A stretch of 5,965 nucleotides of DNA from Fibrobacter sp. GTDB lineage: Bacteria > Fibrobacterota > Fibrobacteria > Fibrobacterales > Fibrobacteraceae. Position 1 is the stretch's first letter, and every line of letters begins with the position of its first letter. Both the position numbers and the translations under genes were made by a program. Shown piece by piece: positions 4,989 to 5,965 of the stretch. The stretch is from contig JABUUR010000105.1 in NCBI GenBank assembly GCA_021443065.1, positions 1 to 5,965 on the forward strand, given 5' to 3'. The notes beneath the pieces are model-generated. The model had not been told where the DNA came from, searched no databases, and saw nothing but the letters and a program-made list of their open reading frames with translations.

Positions 4989-5870
4989 ATGCAGATTAGA
5001 ACCATCGGTATCATCGGCTGGAAGGAGAAAAGCCTGGACTTGGCAATGGCTCTGGATTCCATCGGGGAGTGGGCTGCATCCCACCCTGAAATGAAGTTTG
5101 TCGCCCTGGACAACTTGAAGGACCTGGTGAAAAGGCCCATCAAGATTGTGAGGGAATCCGCCATCAAGAAATCGGATTTGCTCCTGGCCGTTGGCGGCGA
5201 CGGCACGGTCCTTTCGGCAGCCCACATTTCTCTGGGCCACAAGATTCCTATCCTGGGGGTGAATGCGGGCCACGTGGGCTTTTTGGCGGAAACCCGCATC
5301 AAGGCCTTGCACCAGACCTTGGACGACTTGCTGAACGGGAACTTTTCTACCCGCGAACGCATGATGGTGGATGCCTCGGTGTTCCGCGGAAAAAAATGCA
5401 TCGCCAAGCAGACCGTGTTGAACGAAGTCCACGTACGCGCCCACGCTCCCGAACGCATGGTGAATGTGAACGTAGCCTACAACGGCACCGAATATACGGA
5501 GTACTGGGCGGATTCCCTGCTGGTTTCTACGCCCACCGGTTCTACGGCCTACAATCTTGCCGCAGGAGGCCCCATCATCCATCCGGCCACCTATGCAGTG
5601 GTGCTTACGCCTGTGGCTCCCGGGAGCCTTTCTGTTCGCCCGCTGGTCATGTCGCTTACTTCCAAGGATCTTGTGCTGCGGCCTGCCGCCGGAAAAACCT
5701 TGGATCTAGTTTTTGACGGCCGCTCCTGCGTACCTCTGGAACCTGGCGACCACGTGGTGCTTACCCAGAGCAAGTCCTTTACCACGTTCCTGCGTATGCG
5801 TCACACGGGTTTTGTGGGGGCGCTTCGCGAAAAATTGGGCTGGACCGGCAAGCGCTCCGAAGATAAATGA
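4989..5870 (+). CDS. nadK: NAD kinase
   Basis: 293 aa, typical length. Phosphorylates NAD to NADP in the cytoplasm, normally as an oligomer. Motifs: GGDGT (69-73), the diphosphate-binding signature; GVNAGHVGFLAE (90-101); LNEVHVR (144-150), whose Asn-Glu pair contacts NAD; and the long signature ADSLLVSTPTGSTAYNLAAG (174-193), continuing into GPII. SVRPLV (215-220) and DGR (243-245) complete the C-terminal sheet domain. The start ATG4989 lies 3 nt after the preceding stop codon and follows AAGGG (4974-4978), so it is almost certainly co-transcribed with the AroA-like gene. Linkage of nadK to a tyrosine gene set is less usual than its common linkage to recN, argR or tlyA, none of which is in view. 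Confidence 0.96.
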   Translation: MQIRTIGIIGWKEKSLDLAMALDSIGEWAASHPEMKFVALDNLKDLVKRPIKIVRESAIKKSDLLLAVGGDGTVLSAAHISLGHKIPILGVNAGHVGFLAETRIKALHQTLDDLLNGNFSTRERMMVDASVFRGKKCIAKQTVLNEVHVRAHAPERMVNVNVAYNGTEYTEYWADSLLVSTPTGSTAYNLAAGGPIIHPATYAVVLTPVAPGSLSVRPLVMSLTSKDLVLRPAAGKTLDLVFDGRSCVPLEPGDHVVLTQSKSFTTFLRMRHTGFVGALREKLGWTGKRSEDK

Positions 5871-5925
5871 TTCATGTTAGATATCAGGTGTCAGCGGTGA
5901 GGGCGTGACTGCTCCTTCGAACCTA

Positions 5926-5959
5926 AGAATTGTAAGGCAACAAAGTTGCCAACAATTCT
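5926..5959. other. 14-bp interrupted hairpin after nadK, possible transcript end
   Basis: AGAATTGT (5926-5933) pairs with ACAATTCT (5952-5959) and GGCAAC (5936-5941) with GTTGCC (5945-5950). The stem has 14 bp with a small internal loop (AA opposite A) and an AAA terminal loop. It lies 56 bp after the nadK stop. No T-run follows on either strand within the window, so it is not a textbook intrinsic terminator. It may be an RNA-stability structure, a terminator whose tail lies beyond the window, or one unit of a repeat. Confidence 0.6.
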
Positions 5960-5965
5960 ATATCG

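Noticed and set aside
4671..5582. 303-codon open frame on the minus strand opposite nadK and the AroA-like gene
   Set aside because: It lies wholly antisense to clear nadK and AroA-like coding sequence. Its translation is His/Gln/Gly/Arg-rich without recognisable domains, which is typical of the codon-bias shadow of a GC-rich third position.
5936..5950. Integron attC-like site (GGCAAC-AAA-GTTGCC)
   Set aside because: The AAC/GTT core lies at the inner tip rather than at the outer ends of the structure, and no integrase or cassette array is visible.

Overview
The window reads as a chromosomal segment of a Fibrobacter-like bacterium. This is an inference from gene content: a lipoprotein-anchored GH53 galactanase with a long serine-rich linker, in the style of the secreted plant-cell-wall enzymes of Fibrobacterota, lies next to moderately GC-rich housekeeping genes. 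No rRNA or other phylogenetic marker is present, so the taxon is not proven. All six genes I accept are on the + strand. There are no tRNA, rRNA, IS or CRISPR features.

Layout. Positions 1-62 hold two identical 26-bp palindromic repeat units spaced 36 bp apart. Positions 132-575 encode a 147-aa protein that would normally be called hypothetical. I read it as the second half of an FtsZ fold: core helix H7, the T7 (synergy) loop and the C-terminal two-layer sandwich, with no GTP-binding domain. Positions 576-712 are an AT-rich intergenic region with a small hairpin and a 12-bp palindrome. Positions 713-2113 encode a predicted outer-surface lipoprotein, an endo-beta-1,4-galactanase (GH53) acting on pectic galactan or arabinogalactan.

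Positions 2182-5870 form a tight four-gene cluster, probably one operon: AroQ-class chorismate mutase (chorismate to prephenate); TyrA with a C-terminal ACT domain (prephenate or arogenate oxidation towards tyrosine); a very divergent EPSP-synthase-fold protein that lacks most substrate-binding and catalytic residues of AroA; and NAD kinase (NAD to NADP). The first two genes give the two steps from chorismate towards tyrosine. The third looks like a pseudoenzyme or repurposed relative of the enzyme that makes the chorismate precursor. The fourth makes NADP, which may matter because the TyrA Rossmann fold lacks the usual NAD-selecting acidic residue. Positions 5871-5965 are non-coding and end in a strong 14-bp hairpin at the window edge.

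The two observations most worth following up are the GTPase-less FtsZ-like protein, which keeps both T7-loop aspartates and could in principle cap FtsZ filaments, and the degenerate AroA-like protein embedded in the tyrosine cluster.
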